Of a DNA stretch of 64,000 nt, positions 14,790-23,013 are shown piece by piece. Position numbers and translations under genes: made by a program. The stretch is taken from contig NZ_FQXM01000019.1 of the NCBI RefSeq assembly GCF_900129965.1, forward strand, positions 1 through 64,000, read 5' to 3'. Below the pieces are notes generated by a model that saw nothing but the letters and a program-made list of their open reading frames with translations, was not told the origin of the DNA and searched no databases. The DNA comes from Clostridium grantii DSM 8605. Its GTDB lineage: Bacteria; Bacillota; Clostridia; Clostridiales; Clostridiaceae. Each line of letters starts with the position of its first letter. The stretch's first letter is position 1.

Positions 14790-15794
14790 TTGCAAAATAA
14801 TTTTAAATTAAAAATTATAAAATCATTGAGCTATGACCCATGGTATAATTTAGCTCTAGAAGAAAAGCTTTTTTATGAAGTGAGTGATAATGAAATACTT
14901 TTATATTTATGGCAAAACAAAAATACTGTTGTAATTGGAAGAAATCAAAATCCTTGGAGAGAATGTAGATATAATGAGTTAGAAAAGGATGGAGGTAAAC
15001 TTGCAAGAAGGCTCTCCGGTGGGGGAGCGGTTTATCATGACTTAGGAAATCTAAATTTTACATTTATTATGAAAAAGAATTTCTTTAGTATAGATAGACA
15101 ATTACAAGTTATAATTAATGCTGTAAATAAGCTTGGGATAAAGTCGGAATTTTCAGGAAGAAATGATATAGTAACAGATGAAAAGAAATTTTCGGGAAAT
15201 GCATTTTATTATGATGGTGATAGATGTTATCATCATGGCACATTGTTAGTTTCCGCAGATATGACAAAATTAGCGAAGTATCTTAAAGTTAGCAAAGAAA
15301 AAATTCAATCTAAAGGAATTAAATCTGTAAAATCAAGAGTTATAAACCTTAAAGATATAAATCCCATGTTAACTATTGAAAAGCTCAGTGATGCTTTAGA
15401 GGAAAGTTTTACAGAAATTTATGATTGTAATATAAGTGAAAGAATTGAAAAAAATGCTGATACAGATATAAATGAAATTAACAATATCTACGAAAAATAT
15501 TCTTCTTGGGAATGGAGATATGGACAAACTCCAAAATTCCAAATAGAATTTTATAAAAGATTTCATTTTGGTGATATTGAACTTCTTCTGAATTTAAAAA
15601 ATTCATATGTGAATGAAGTAGTAGTATATTCTGATGCCATGGATTCAAGTTTGGTTTTAGATATAAAAAAATCATTGCATGGAATAAAATTTACAAATGA
15701 AGATATTATAAATAAATTGGAAACATTAAAAGAAAAGTATGATAATGACATTATAATGGAAATTCAAAAATGGATAATGGAGAAGAAATTATAA
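14790..15794 (+). CDS. lplA: Lipoate--protein ligase
   Basis: A 334-residue ligase that activates free lipoate with ATP and transfers it to the lipoyl domains of 2-oxoacid dehydrogenases or glycine-cleavage H protein. The BPL/LplA catalytic core contains GRNQNPWRE near residue 50, RRLSGGGAVYHDLGNLNFTF (73-92), and the lysine motif DEKKFSGNAFYYD near 138 followed by HHGTLLVS. The small C-terminal lipoate-ligase domain holds SSWEWRYGQTPKFQIEF near 240. The TTG at 14790 has AGAGGTG about eight bases upstream. It is monocistronic; a shared terminator lies downstream. No lipoyl-dependent complex is encoded nearby, so its target is elsewhere in the genome. Confidence 0.9.
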   Translation: MQNNFKLKIIKSLSYDPWYNLALEEKLFYEVSDNEILLYLWQNKNTVVIGRNQNPWRECRYNELEKDGGKLARRLSGGGAVYHDLGNLNFTFIMKKNFFSIDRQLQVIINAVNKLGIKSEFSGRNDIVTDEKKFSGNAFYYDGDRCYHHGTLLVSADMTKLAKYLKVSKEKIQSKGIKSVKSRVINLKDINPMLTIEKLSDALEESFTEIYDCNISERIEKNADTDINEINNIYEKYSSWEWRYGQTPKFQIEFYKRFHFGDIELLLNLKNSYVNEVVVYSDAMDSSLVLDIKKSLHGIKFTNEDIINKLETLKEKYDNDIIMEIQKWIMEKKL

Positions 15795-15884
15795 AATTCA
15801 ACAATAAAATTTATGTAGTGAAATAAATTTTTTGAATTCCTAATTTGCGCTATTATGTGTATTTCTACGGTAATATAGTAGTGT

Positions 15885-15928
15885 AAAAAAAGGCTTGTAA
15901 TCTAATATAGATTACAAGCCTTTTTTCT
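15885..15928. terminator. Bidirectional terminator between lplA and the FtsW-like gene
   Basis: The stem AAAAAAAGGCTTGTAATCT pairs with AGATTACAAGCCTTTTTT, loop AATAT. A-run and T-run on both sides let it serve the convergent genes. Confidence 0.9.
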
Positions 15929-15947
15929 TTTAATCCGGAATAATTCA

Positions 15948-17303
15948 TTATAGCTTCTTTTGTACAGGAAATAATAATCCAACTAAATCTTTTCTACGAT
16001 AAACATTAAGTAACAATCCTAATAAAATCATATTAGTCATAAAATTTGAACCACCATAAGAGATAAAGGGCAAACTAATCCCTACTATAGGGAGTATCCC
16101 TAGATTCATAAGAATATTTGTGATTACTTGAACTGAAAACACAGTTACTATGGAAGAAGCTAAGTACTTTCCATAGTAAGAATAGATTTTTTTAGTTGCT
16201 AAGAACATTCGAATAATTGTCAATGTAAATATAATTAACACAACTGATCCAGCGATATAACCAAAAGCTGAAACTATATAAGTAAAGACAAGTTCTGTAT
16301 GTAAATCTTGTAAAGCTAATTGATTAGTTCCATTATATCTTATATATAAATTATTACTACTTCCAAAAAGTTTTGAAGATGAAATCAGTTTATTCAAAAC
16401 AACATATTGATAACCTGCACCGTTAGGATTTGAGTAGGGATCAAAAAAGGTTAACAATCTAAGAACGCGATATGGTGAAAAAACAATAAAACTAAAGGCA
16501 GATAAAAGAATTAAAGTTAGTGTACTACCCCAAAAATATATAAGTGATTTTTTGCTATTTCTCTTAAAGTTTTTACCTTTAATAGCAACTGAAAGCATTA
16601 CCATGTAGCTGCAACTTAATATTATAATATTTGCAGCCGATGGAATGATTGTAAAAAGTAAAATGCTTAGTAAAGCCAATGCTATTAGTTTTGACATATC
16701 CTTTATGGAACCTGTAGCCCATTTATTTAAAAGTCCAGCAAATGAAACAAGAAGTAATGGTATTACAATAGTAGGAAGTGAAACAGTAAATGGACCTATT
16801 TGTAAAAAAGGAACACCATTAACTCTTACAGTAAATATTGGACTAAATAATAAAAATACAAAGCTTATTAAAGTTAATATAAATATATGTAATGAGTATT
16901 TTTCGATTTTAGTGTAATCAAATAAATAGCAGGCTGTGAAAAGTATAATACTTAGTGATAAATAAGCTATATAATTTCCAAGTGATGTATAAATATAATT
17001 GGAGTTATAAAAGGAGAAAAAAGTAATTCCACCTATGGAAATCATAGCAATAATTAAAGCTATAATAGACCATTCAGCTTTAGGTTTATGGGTGTTATTT
17101 AATTCTTTTCCAATCTCAAAAGGGTCCCCCATTTGTTTAACAGCTTTTGTGGAAGCTTCTTCTTCGCTCATACCCTTGTCTATATACTCACTTATTAACT
17201 CATCAATATGTCCCTGTAGTTCTCTAGATAGTTCAGGGTGGATTTTTTTATATTTAACTTCTGTGCATACTTTTTCTAGAAATTCAGAAACATATTTATT
17301 CAA
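15948..17303 (-). CDS. FtsW/RodA/SpoVE-family protein with N-terminal permease-prefix domain
   Basis: A 451-residue membrane protein. Residues 1-70 form a cytosolic helical prefix (LSRELQGHIDELISEYIDKG ... EEEASTKAVKQMGDPFEIG), a domain normally attached to permeases that pair with PadR regulators. The remainder has about ten membrane helices with SEDS features: QLALQDLHTELVFTYIVSAFG near residue 330 and GILPIVGISLPFISYGGSN near 410, the family signature. SEDS proteins polymerise peptidoglycan glycan strands or act with a cognate transpeptidase. It overlaps the PadR gene by eight bases, so translation is probably coupled and expression PadR-controlled. This small-prefix form is not the housekeeping FtsW or RodA; no transpeptidase gene is adjacent. 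Confidence 0.8.
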   Translation of the reverse strand: MNKYVSEFLEKVCTEVKYKKIHPELSRELQGHIDELISEYIDKGMSEEEASTKAVKQMGDPFEIGKELNNTHKPKAEWSIIALIIAMISIGGITFFSFYNSNYIYTSLGNYIAYLSLSIILFTACYLFDYTKIEKYSLHIFILTLISFVFLLFSPIFTVRVNGVPFLQIGPFTVSLPTIVIPLLLVSFAGLLNKWATGSIKDMSKLIALALLSILLFTIIPSAANIIILSCSYMVMLSVAIKGKNFKRNSKKSLIYFWGSTLTLILLSAFSFIVFSPYRVLRLLTFFDPYSNPNGAGYQYVVLNKLISSSKLFGSSNNLYIRYNGTNQLALQDLHTELVFTYIVSAFGYIAGSVVLIIFTLTIIRMFLATKKIYSYYGKYLASSIVTVFSVQVITNILMNLGILPIVGISLPFISYGGSNFMTNMILLGLLLNVYRRKDLVGLLFPVQKKL

Positions 17304-17634
17304 TGCAAGGACCTCCTATAACTTTATTTACTTTATTAATGTAGAATTGCCATTCTTTCTGCTTGTTTTCTAAATATTTTTTCCCATTTGTTGTTATTCT
17401 ATAGTATTTACGCTTTCTTACAGAAGAGGTTTCTTCCCAATAAGATTCTATCATTTCATCACTTTCTAAAGAGTGAAGAATTGGGTAAAGAGTTCCTTCT
17501 TTCAGTGTGAAAGTATTGTCAGAACGTAATTCTAATTCTTTTGTCATTTGGTATCCGTACATTTCACTAGTATTTAGTAAACTCAGAACTAACATGGTGG
17601 TGCTGCCTTTAATAAGGGATTTATCAATTTGCAT
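17296..17634 (-). CDS. PadR-family transcriptional regulator
   Basis: A 112-residue PadR regulator: LVLSLLNTSEMYGYQMTKEL near residue 15 is the start of the winged helix, and TLKEGTLYPILHSLESDEMIESYW near 45 is the recognition region. YYRITTNGKKYLENKQKEW closes the wing, and the C-terminal helix is a dimerisation arm. ATG 17634 has an AGGAGG-type site just upstream. Its own promoter and a 23-bp palindrome lie at 17653-17704. It is first in an operon with the FtsW-like gene and likely represses that operon; the inducer is probably a cell-envelope-active compound, by analogy with other PadR proteins. Confidence 0.85.
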   Translation of the reverse strand: MQIDKSLIKGSTTMLVLSLLNTSEMYGYQMTKELELRSDNTFTLKEGTLYPILHSLESDEMIESYWEETSSVRKRKYYRITTNGKKYLENKQKEWQFYINKVNKVIGGPCIE

Positions 17635-17652
17635 ACTTATACCTCCTTTATC

Positions 17653-17704
17653 TATACATATATTATCTATGTATAAGTTTAATTATATTTTTGGGTTTTG
17701 TCAA
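17653..17704 (-). promoter_or_regulatory. padR promoter with PadR-type operator
   Basis: On the minus strand, TTGACA (17704-17699) is a consensus -35 box, and a weak -10 (TAAACT) lies 17 bases on. Immediately downstream, 17653-17675 is the inverted repeat TATACATA-N7-TATGTATA, which matches the ATGTAT/ATACAT style of PadR operators and covers the transcription start and ribosome-site approach. Confidence 0.65.
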
Positions 17705-17853
17705 GTAAGATTTTTTATGTTTCCTATGAATTATTTTTGTATCATCACAAGCAAGTCAAAAGAATATAACTATAATGAATTGTTGGAAATTATGTTATAA
17801 TTGATTTAATAAAAACTGAGAAATTATAGAATTAGTTAAGGGGGCTAAAAGTT

Positions 17854-18594
17854 ATGAGCATAAATAAATTTAAGGTTCAATTTACTAGAAATACGATTGA
17901 TGAATTAAAGAAAAATGATGGGATAATTAGTTTACTTTATTTTGGGTACTATATTATACTATTAATTGGATTCGGACTGATTTGCTTTAACACAAGTATA
18001 TATAAAGAGGTAGGTAAGTTATTTACTAATAATTACTTGGCTAGGATTATATTCTACTTACCTATAACGGTTATAAGTGTTGCTCCAATTTTTATTATAC
18101 TTAAAGTAAGAAATCAAAGGTTAGAAACCATAGGTTTAAGTTGCAGAAATCTTTTTAAATCTTTATTAATAGGGATAGTTGGGGCTATACCTTTCTCACT
18201 ACTTAATATTAATGGAGCACTACAAGCTGGAAAAAACATTAACACAAATATATTAGATTTTATTTATATTTTTTTATACTTTCTAATATGTATAGCATTT
18301 GTTGAGGAAGTAGTTTTTAGAGGATTTATTCAAACTCGTATTTTTGAGCTTATAAAAGGAAAATGGATAGGTATAATTGTTGTTGGAGTATTGTTTGCTG
18401 CAATACATATACCTTTTCAAATGATGGTAGCTCATATGAATTTGGTAGAGTTCTTGATGTATGACTGTGCTCATTTATTTATTACTTTCATTATTCATAT
18501 ATATCTAGTTTATTTATACACTAGATATAACAACTTAACTTCAACAATTATAGCACATACACTTATGGATTTTAGTTATGCCATATTTATGTAA
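17854..18594 (+). CDS. CPBP-family intramembrane metalloprotease
   Basis: A 246-residue protein with seven to eight membrane helices and the CPBP (CAAX protease/bacteriocin-processing) signature: EEVVFRGFIQTRIFE with Glu151-Glu152 and Arg156, FAAIHIPFQ with His185, and HTLMDF with His235. Such proteins cleave within the membrane or process peptides, and some confer bacteriocin self-immunity. ATG 17854 follows AAGGGGG. It is divergent from the padR gene. It is followed closely by a GNAT gene (19 bases), probably cotranscribed. The substrate is not predictable. Confidence 0.85.
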   Translation: MSINKFKVQFTRNTIDELKKNDGIISLLYFGYYIILLIGFGLICFNTSIYKEVGKLFTNNYLARIIFYLPITVISVAPIFIILKVRNQRLETIGLSCRNLFKSLLIGIVGAIPFSLLNINGALQAGKNINTNILDFIYIFLYFLICIAFVEEVVFRGFIQTRIFELIKGKWIGIIVVGVLFAAIHIPFQMMVAHMNLVEFLMYDCAHLFITFIIHIYLVYLYTRYNNLTSTIIAHTLMDFSYAIFM

Positions 18595-18612
18595 TCATTA
18601 AGGAGGAAAAAA

Positions 18613-19128
18613 ATGAACTTAACATTAGTAAGACCTACAGTAAAAATAGAAAAACTACATAAAGATTTTATCAAGGAATGGGAAGATAATAAAGAAGAAA
18701 TCACACCATATGCGGCCAGGTTATTGGATATGAATTATGAAGAATGGCTGGATTATACATATAAAATTGAAAATAAGGATACTTGTCCATCTCAATGGGT
18801 TTCTGCACATACTTATTTTTTAGTGCTAGATAATAAAAAAATTATAGGAGCAGTTAATATTAGACACAGTTTAAATGACTATTTATTTAACTTTGGTGGA
18901 CATATTGGTTACGGAATTTGTCCATCTGAGAGAAAAAAAGGATATGCATCAAAAATGTTAGCTATGTCTCTACCCATTGCAAAGGAATTGGGAATTGATA
19001 AAGTTTTAATTGTATGTGATAAAGATAATTTAGCTTCCGCTAAAACAATTATTAAAAATGGTGGAGTACTTGAAAATGAGGTTCTAGAAGATGGTGAATT
19101 GATTCAACGTTACTGGATTCAGCTTTAA
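18613..19128 (+). CDS. GNAT-family N-acetyltransferase
   Basis: A 171-residue acetyl-CoA-dependent acetyltransferase. The GNAT motif A is visible as GGHIGYGICPSERKKGYASKML near residue 97-118, the pyrophosphate-binding loop being SERKKGYA; motif B is NLASAKTIIKNGG near 142. The first part (RPTVKIEKLHKDFIKEWEDN) is typical of predicted small-molecule or amino-acid acetylases. ATG 18613 follows AAGGAGG. It sits 18 bases after the CPBP gene and 56 before a flavoprotein gene, so a loose operon is possible. The acceptor is unknown. Confidence 0.8.
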   Translation: MNLTLVRPTVKIEKLHKDFIKEWEDNKEEITPYAARLLDMNYEEWLDYTYKIENKDTCPSQWVSAHTYFLVLDNKKIIGAVNIRHSLNDYLFNFGGHIGYGICPSERKKGYASKMLAMSLPIAKELGIDKVLIVCDKDNLASAKTIIKNGGVLENEVLEDGELIQRYWIQL

Positions 19129-19184
19129 TTGTATAAAACTTTAATTGTATAAAAGTTTGTATTTGCCTTATAGGAGGATTTAAT

Positions 19185-19751
19185 TTGAGACAAAAATGGA
19201 TAGCGGTAGTGGGTAGTTCTAGAAAAGGTGGAAATACAGAACTACTAACAGATTATATAATAAGTGGATTAAACGAGAAAGGCATTGATGTTGAAAAATA
19301 TATTTTGGATAGTGAAAAGATTTCATCTTGTAATGGGTGTGAGTACTGTATAAGCACTGGGATTTGTAGGATTAATGATAATGTTTCTTCAATTATTGAT
19401 AAAATGAAAGTTGTGGATGGCTATATTTTTTCTTCCCCATCCTACAATTATAACATGACGGCTCAAATTAAAGCTTTATTAGATAGAACTTTTTGTTTGA
19501 ATGATTACGAAGATGGTTGTAAGAGTCGCTTGACAGAAGACAAAAGAGCAATAATTCTAGGTGTTTGTAAAGGAAAAACAAAAGAATCTATGGGATATAC
19601 AGTAGAAGGTATGGTTAAATCACTTTCTGATCTAGAAGTAAAAATAGTTGATGTAATTGAGTATTATAATACTAAGGATATTCCAGTAGAAGAAAATAAA
19701 AAAATCAAAAAAAGTATTATGGAAAAAATCAGATGCAATGGTGAATTATAA
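19185..19751 (+). CDS. NADPH-dependent FMN reductase / iron-sulfur flavoprotein-like
   Basis: A 188-residue flavodoxin-fold protein. VVGSSRKGGNTELLTDY near residue 9 is the FMN phosphate loop, and SPSYNYNMTAQIKALLDR near 85 is the second FMN loop. Between them, SCNGCEYCISTGICRI carries four Cys in CX2CX2CX5C spacing, the compact cysteine motif of iron-sulfur flavoproteins and their relatives. It should be a cytosolic electron-transfer reductase. The TTG at 19185 has AGGAGG six bases upstream. It is followed after 13 bases by a tiny frame and then an HD hydrolase gene. Confidence 0.8.
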   Translation: MRQKWIAVVGSSRKGGNTELLTDYIISGLNEKGIDVEKYILDSEKISSCNGCEYCISTGICRINDNVSSIIDKMKVVDGYIFSSPSYNYNMTAQIKALLDRTFCLNDYEDGCKSRLTEDKRAIILGVCKGKTKESMGYTVEGMVKSLSDLEVKIVDVIEYYNTKDIPVEENKKIKKSIMEKIRCNGEL

Positions 19752-19763
19752 AGGGTGAATTAT

Positions 19764-19811
19764 AATGATGAAAGATATTTATGAAGAATTTGTGAGGGTG
19801 AACTTTATATG
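19764..19811 (+). CDS. 15-residue frame coupled to the following HD gene
   Basis: ATGATGAAAGATATTTATGA begins a 15-codon frame (MMKDIYEEFVRVNFI) whose TGA overlaps the ATG of the HD gene at 19809 as ATGA. The layout suggests either translational coupling or the tail of a gene that has been deleted. GGGTGAA lies just upstream. Low confidence that the peptide itself matters. Confidence 0.25.
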
Positions 19812-20378
19812 AATACAGCAACATTTTTAGAAATATTAACAGTAGCAGAAAAACTAAAATGTAATACTAGGCACTCATGGACATCCAGTGGACGTCATGA
19901 AAGCGTAGCAGAACACAGCTGGCGTATAGCATTAATGGCATTGTTAATGCGTGATGAATTTCCAGAGATTGATATGGATAAGGTAATTCGTATGTGTTTG
20001 ATTCATGATTTAGGAGAAGCCTTTACTGGTGATATTCCTACTTTTGAGAAGCGAGAAGAAGACAGTGAAAAAGAGGATAAGATATTTTTCCAATGGATTG
20101 CAACTTTCCCTACTCATTATCGTGAGGAATTCACAGAGCTATTAAAGGAAATGAATGAACTTAAAACTAATGAAGCGAAGCTTTACAAAGCATTAGATAA
20201 TTTAGAAGCAGTGATTCAGCATAACGAGGCGGATATTAGCACTTGGATTCCGCTAGAATATGACCTACAGTTTACTTATGGTGCGGACAAGGTAGAATTC
20301 TCATCTTATTTAAGAGAGCTTAAGAAAGAAATAGATCAAAGAACCACAGAAAAAATAGCTAAAAAGAATGAAGATTAG
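19809..20378 (+). CDS. HD-domain 5'-nucleotidase-like protein (YfbR/HDDC2 family)
   Basis: A 189-residue HD phosphohydrolase of the HDDC2/YfbR type, which dephosphorylates deoxynucleoside 5'-monophosphates. The motifs are VAEHSWRIALMALLM with His36 region, CLIHDLGEAFTGDIPT near residue 69-80 (His-Asp pair plus the second metal-site Glu/Asp) and YKALDNLEAVIQHNEADI near 130 with the conserved Asp. The opening KLKCNTRHSWTSSGRHESVAEHSW is diagnostic of this subfamily. The ATG at 19809 overlaps the stop of a 15-codon frame. Terminator not seen. Confidence 0.85.
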   Translation: MNTATFLEILTVAEKLKCNTRHSWTSSGRHESVAEHSWRIALMALLMRDEFPEIDMDKVIRMCLIHDLGEAFTGDIPTFEKREEDSEKEDKIFFQWIATFPTHYREEFTELLKEMNELKTNEAKLYKALDNLEAVIQHNEADISTWIPLEYDLQFTYGADKVEFSSYLRELKKEIDQRTTEKIAKKNED

Positions 20379-20575
20379 TTATTTAGAATAAATCAATGAG
20401 AAACTTTTTGAATATGATGACTATTTTATAAAAAAGAAAGATTAAACTATAAATTATTATATATTAATTAAAGGCTGTGCTTTGAAAAATCTCAAATTAT
20501 AGGTGATAAAAATTTGTAAGAATTAGTTAATTAAAATGCTATTGAAAATACTATTGCAAAGGAGAGAAATCATTT

Positions 20576-20764
20576 ATGAAGAAAGAAAATGTTAATAAAA
20601 AAGTATTGTTACCTTACATAGGCGGTATTATTGCATTAATATCAGTTATAGTAATATCAAAGATTTCACAAGATGTTGGATTTTATTTTTATGTTATTGC
20701 AGTGGTAGTTATTATTGTTGGTGTAATTAGAATGGTGATTAAGGCTATTTCAAAAGATAAATAA
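20576..20764 (+). CDS. Small two-helix membrane protein, unknown
   Basis: A 62-residue protein with two hydrophobic helices (about 12-28 and 34-53), a basic N-terminus (KKENVNKKV) and a basic C-terminus, so both ends probably face the cytosol. ATG 20576 follows AAGGAGAG. No family recognised. The preceding 200 bases (20379-20575) hold nothing I can support. Confidence 0.5.
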   Translation: MKKENVNKKVLLPYIGGIIALISVIVISKISQDVGFYFYVIAVVVIIVGVIRMVIKAISKDK

Positions 20765-20822
20765 ATGTTTTTCAAATAAGTAAAAACATAATGTTCTTAC
20801 TTAATGTTAGAAAGGAGATTGT

Positions 20823-21104
20823 ATGTTAGAAAAAAAGAAATACGCAAATGGTCAAGATGTTTACACATATTATGAAAATAAACTTACCTACTATTATAAA
20901 AATGGGAAATTAAAAGCAGAGGGACCTTTTGAAAATGAGCAAATGAACGGTGAATGGAAATTTTTCAGGGAGAATGGACAATTATGGCAAATAGGAAATC
21001 TTCATAACCACAAGAAACATGGTGTATGGATAAGGTTTAATAAAGATAATCAACAGGAGTATAAGGAGGTATTTAAAGAAGGAAAATTAATTAAATCAAA
21101 ATGA
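20823..21104 (+). CDS. MORN-repeat protein (YwqK-like)
   Basis: A 93-residue protein made of about three MORN_2-type repeats of the form YYxNGxLKxEGxFxNxxxxGxWKFFxENGQL: KLTYYYKNGKLKAEGPF, QMNGEWKFFRENGQLWQIG and KKHGVWIRFNKDNQQEY. This is the pattern of YwqK-family proteins, some of which are annotated as antitoxins of LXG-type toxins. No toxin gene is adjacent, so I infer only the fold. ATG 20823 follows AAAGGAG. No signal peptide. Confidence 0.7.
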   Translation: MLEKKKYANGQDVYTYYENKLTYYYKNGKLKAEGPFENEQMNGEWKFFRENGQLWQIGNLHNHKKHGVWIRFNKDNQQEYKEVFKEGKLIKSK

Positions 21105-21140
21105 AATAAGAATTATTTGTTTTTAGGAGGAATGGGTAAA

Positions 21141-21764
21141 TTGAATAAAACACACTTTTGTACATGTACAGACCTTGATTGTAAATTTAATCCTCATAAT
21201 CATTCTTTGGGATGTGATTTATGCATCAAAAAATGCCTTAAAGAAGGGGAAATTCCTTCCTGTTTTTTTAAAGCAATTCATGATGATATAAGTGAAACTA
21301 AAGATTTTACTTATAAGGGATTTGGGGACTTTTTTGTAAAGCATGGAAAAACAAATGAAATGATAGTAGAAAAGATAAGTAAAGAAGAAACATGGGAAAT
21401 AAGGCATAAAGTAATGTGGCCTAACAAAGAATTAGATTATGTAAAATTAAAGGATGATGACTTTGGTATACATTATGGTATTTTTCATGAAAATCAATTA
21501 GTTTCTGTAATTTCGCTTTTTATTGATAATGAAAAAGCTCAATTTAGAAAATTTGCTACAATGGAAGAGTATCAAAGTAAGGGATATGGAAGTAAATTAT
21601 TAAAACATGTAATAAATGAAGCAAAAATTCAAGGGGCTAAAACTATTTGTTGTAATGCAAGAAGAAACAAAACTAGTTTTTACAAGAAATTTGGATTAAT
21701 AGAAACCACTAAAATCTTTGAAAAAGGTGGAACTGATTATATATTAATGGAAAAGCAATTATAA
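21141..21764 (+). CDS. DUF6485-like Cys-rich domain fused to GNAT acetyltransferase
   Basis: A 207-residue protein. Residues 1-50 (HFCTCTDLDCKFNPHNHSLG ... CDLCIKKCLKEGEIPSCFF) match the small Cys-rich DUF6485 pattern, usually a stand-alone protein of 60-70 residues. From about residue 75 a GNAT domain follows: RHKVMWPNKELDYVKL, then FATMEEYQSKGYGSKLLKH with the acetyl-CoA loop, and NKTSFYKKFGLIE. A metal-binding zinc-type module joined to an acyltransferase is uncommon. The TTG at 21141 has AGGAGG ten bases upstream; an ATG at 21132 is too close to the site. Function unknown. Confidence 0.65.
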   Translation: MNKTHFCTCTDLDCKFNPHNHSLGCDLCIKKCLKEGEIPSCFFKAIHDDISETKDFTYKGFGDFFVKHGKTNEMIVEKISKEETWEIRHKVMWPNKELDYVKLKDDDFGIHYGIFHENQLVSVISLFIDNEKAQFRKFATMEEYQSKGYGSKLLKHVINEAKIQGAKTICCNARRNKTSFYKKFGLIETTKIFEKGGTDYILMEKQL

Positions 21765-21785
21765 TTAACAAAGTAAGGGGTATGA

Positions 21786-21929
21786 ATGATTAAAGTAAAT
21801 TTTTATGATTTAAATACAGTTGAAGATAAAAAATTATTATTTGCTGTGATAATGGCAAAGTTTAATGGAAAATGGATTTATGCAAGGCATAAAAACAGGC
21901 AGACGTGGGAAATTCCTCTAATGATTTAA
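21786..21929 (+). pseudogene. Truncated NUDIX hydrolase fragment
   Basis: ATG 21786, after AAGGGG, opens a 47-codon frame (MIKVNFYDLNTVEDKKLLFA, then KWIYARHKNRQTWEIP) that matches the N-terminal strand region of NUDIX hydrolases of the 8-oxo-dGTP type. It stops right after WEIP, where the intact family would continue with the GGHREEGE-like NUDIX box. The catalytic box is absent, so this is a dead fragment, probably truncated by deletion. Confidence 0.7.
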
Positions 21930-22054
21930 CATATCCTTTGATTCAACCATTTTTACATAGAAAGGTATTGGATTTTCTTAAAGTACGCAACAATAAGACA
22001 ACCTTTATACAGGAGGCTGTCCTATATTATTATCAACATTATCTTAAAACATAG
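21911..22054 (+). pseudogene. Gene remnant downstream of the NUDIX fragment
   Basis: A 47-codon open frame, shifted relative to the NUDIX fragment, reads NDLTYPLIQPFLHRKVLDFL and ends FIQEAVLYYYQHYLKT. The C-terminal helix resembles the end of ribbon-helix-helix DNA-binding proteins, but that is only a visual resemblance. There is no start codon with a ribosome site. It appears to be the 3' end of a gene joined to the NUDIX fragment by deletion. Confidence 0.3.
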
Positions 22055-22078
22055 CCAATAAAATAAATAAATAAATAC

Positions 22079-22090
22079 TGAACCGTCCCT
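22079..22090 (-). repeat. REP-like repeat TGAACCGTCCCT
   Basis: A single copy of the dispersed core lies 17 bases upstream of the ribosome site for the membrane protein at 22119, next to a short (AAAT)n run at 22061-22075. Confidence 0.6.
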
Positions 22091-22118
22091 GGTTCTTATT
22101 TATAAGGAGTAATTTTTC

Positions 22119-22868
22119 ATGAAAACAAATTATATAATTTTATTTTTGAAAGGTATAGGTAAATTTATTCTAGCATTAATGTTAATAGTTATTATGGCTA
22201 TAGTTCCAATGGCCTTTTTTGCAATAACAAGCAATCTTTTATCAGGGTATGAAGATTACGTTATATATTCAACACCATCTATAAGTTTTGGCATAGCAAT
22301 AGTGATTATATATATTTGGCTTTTGATTTTATTAATAAGAATATTTTCATGGAGAATTGGGAAGAAGAATCAAACAGATACTAAGAATGAAAAAGAATTG
22401 GTTAATATAGTGAATAGTGAAACTGAAAAACCAAAGGTAATTGAATTTAGATATAAAAATCAAATAGTTTTTACATTTATACTAATATCTATATTAGGAT
22501 TATTTTATGGTTATAGAACTTTTAATGTGATAACAGAGGATAAAATAATAGTACATAATATTTTAAACTTATCTGGAAAAGTATATGATTACTCTGATGT
22601 GAGTGAAATTTATACGGGGATTTCAAAAGATAAAGATCACAATTTGTACTATAAAATTGAGTTAAAGGATGGGAAAATTATCAATCTAATTTCAGCAAGT
22701 ATAGATAGCGATAATGATGCGTACGAACTATCTATAGAACATATAGATGAAAAATTATTACAAATTGGTGTTAGAAAAAATATAGATTTTACAAATTTAA
22801 GCAAATTTGAAGATAAAGATTATAATGAGGAATATGCTGAAAATGTGAAAAGAATATTGGGAAGATAA
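22119..22868 (+). CDS. Unknown membrane protein with PH-like C-terminal region
   Basis: A 249-residue protein with three predicted membrane helices (about 10-38, 52-75 and 112-130). A charged linker with Lys/Glu repeats separates helices two and three. The remaining 110 residues look like a beta-rich domain: RTFNVITEDKIIVHNILNLSG, YDYSDVSEIYTGI and YYKIELKDGKIINLISA are alternating strand patterns seen in PH-like domains of small bacterial membrane proteins. ATG 22119 follows TAAGGAG. No close family is recognised. Terminated by the hairpin at 22951-22982. Confidence 0.6.
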   Translation: MKTNYIILFLKGIGKFILALMLIVIMAIVPMAFFAITSNLLSGYEDYVIYSTPSISFGIAIVIIYIWLLILLIRIFSWRIGKKNQTDTKNEKELVNIVNSETEKPKVIEFRYKNQIVFTFILISILGLFYGYRTFNVITEDKIIVHNILNLSGKVYDYSDVSEIYTGISKDKDHNLYYKIELKDGKIINLISASIDSDNDAYELSIEHIDEKLLQIGVRKNIDFTNLSKFEDKDYNEEYAENVKRILGR

Positions 22869-22942
22869 TGGAAAACCACCAAAATGGAGAATTGATGAGA
22901 ATTTATCTGAATGTTATTAAAGATAAAAATTCAAATAATTAC

Positions 22943-22982
22943 TGAACCGTCCCCGATTTTTATCGCGATTTTTATCGGGGAT
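22943..22982. repeat. REP-like repeat merged with a terminator-like hairpin
   Basis: TGAACCGTCCCC at 22943-22954 continues into the hairpin CCCCGAT...ATCGGGG (22951-22981), followed by ATTTTGTCTTG. It lies between convergent genes, so it may act as a terminator as well as a repeat. Confidence 0.55.
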
Positions 22983-23013
22983 TTTGTCTTGTTATGTCTT
23001 GTTAAAAAAATTA

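Noticed and set aside
20823..21104. Calling the YwqK-like protein an antitoxin
   Set aside because: No LXG or other toxin gene is adjacent; only the repeat fold can be supported.
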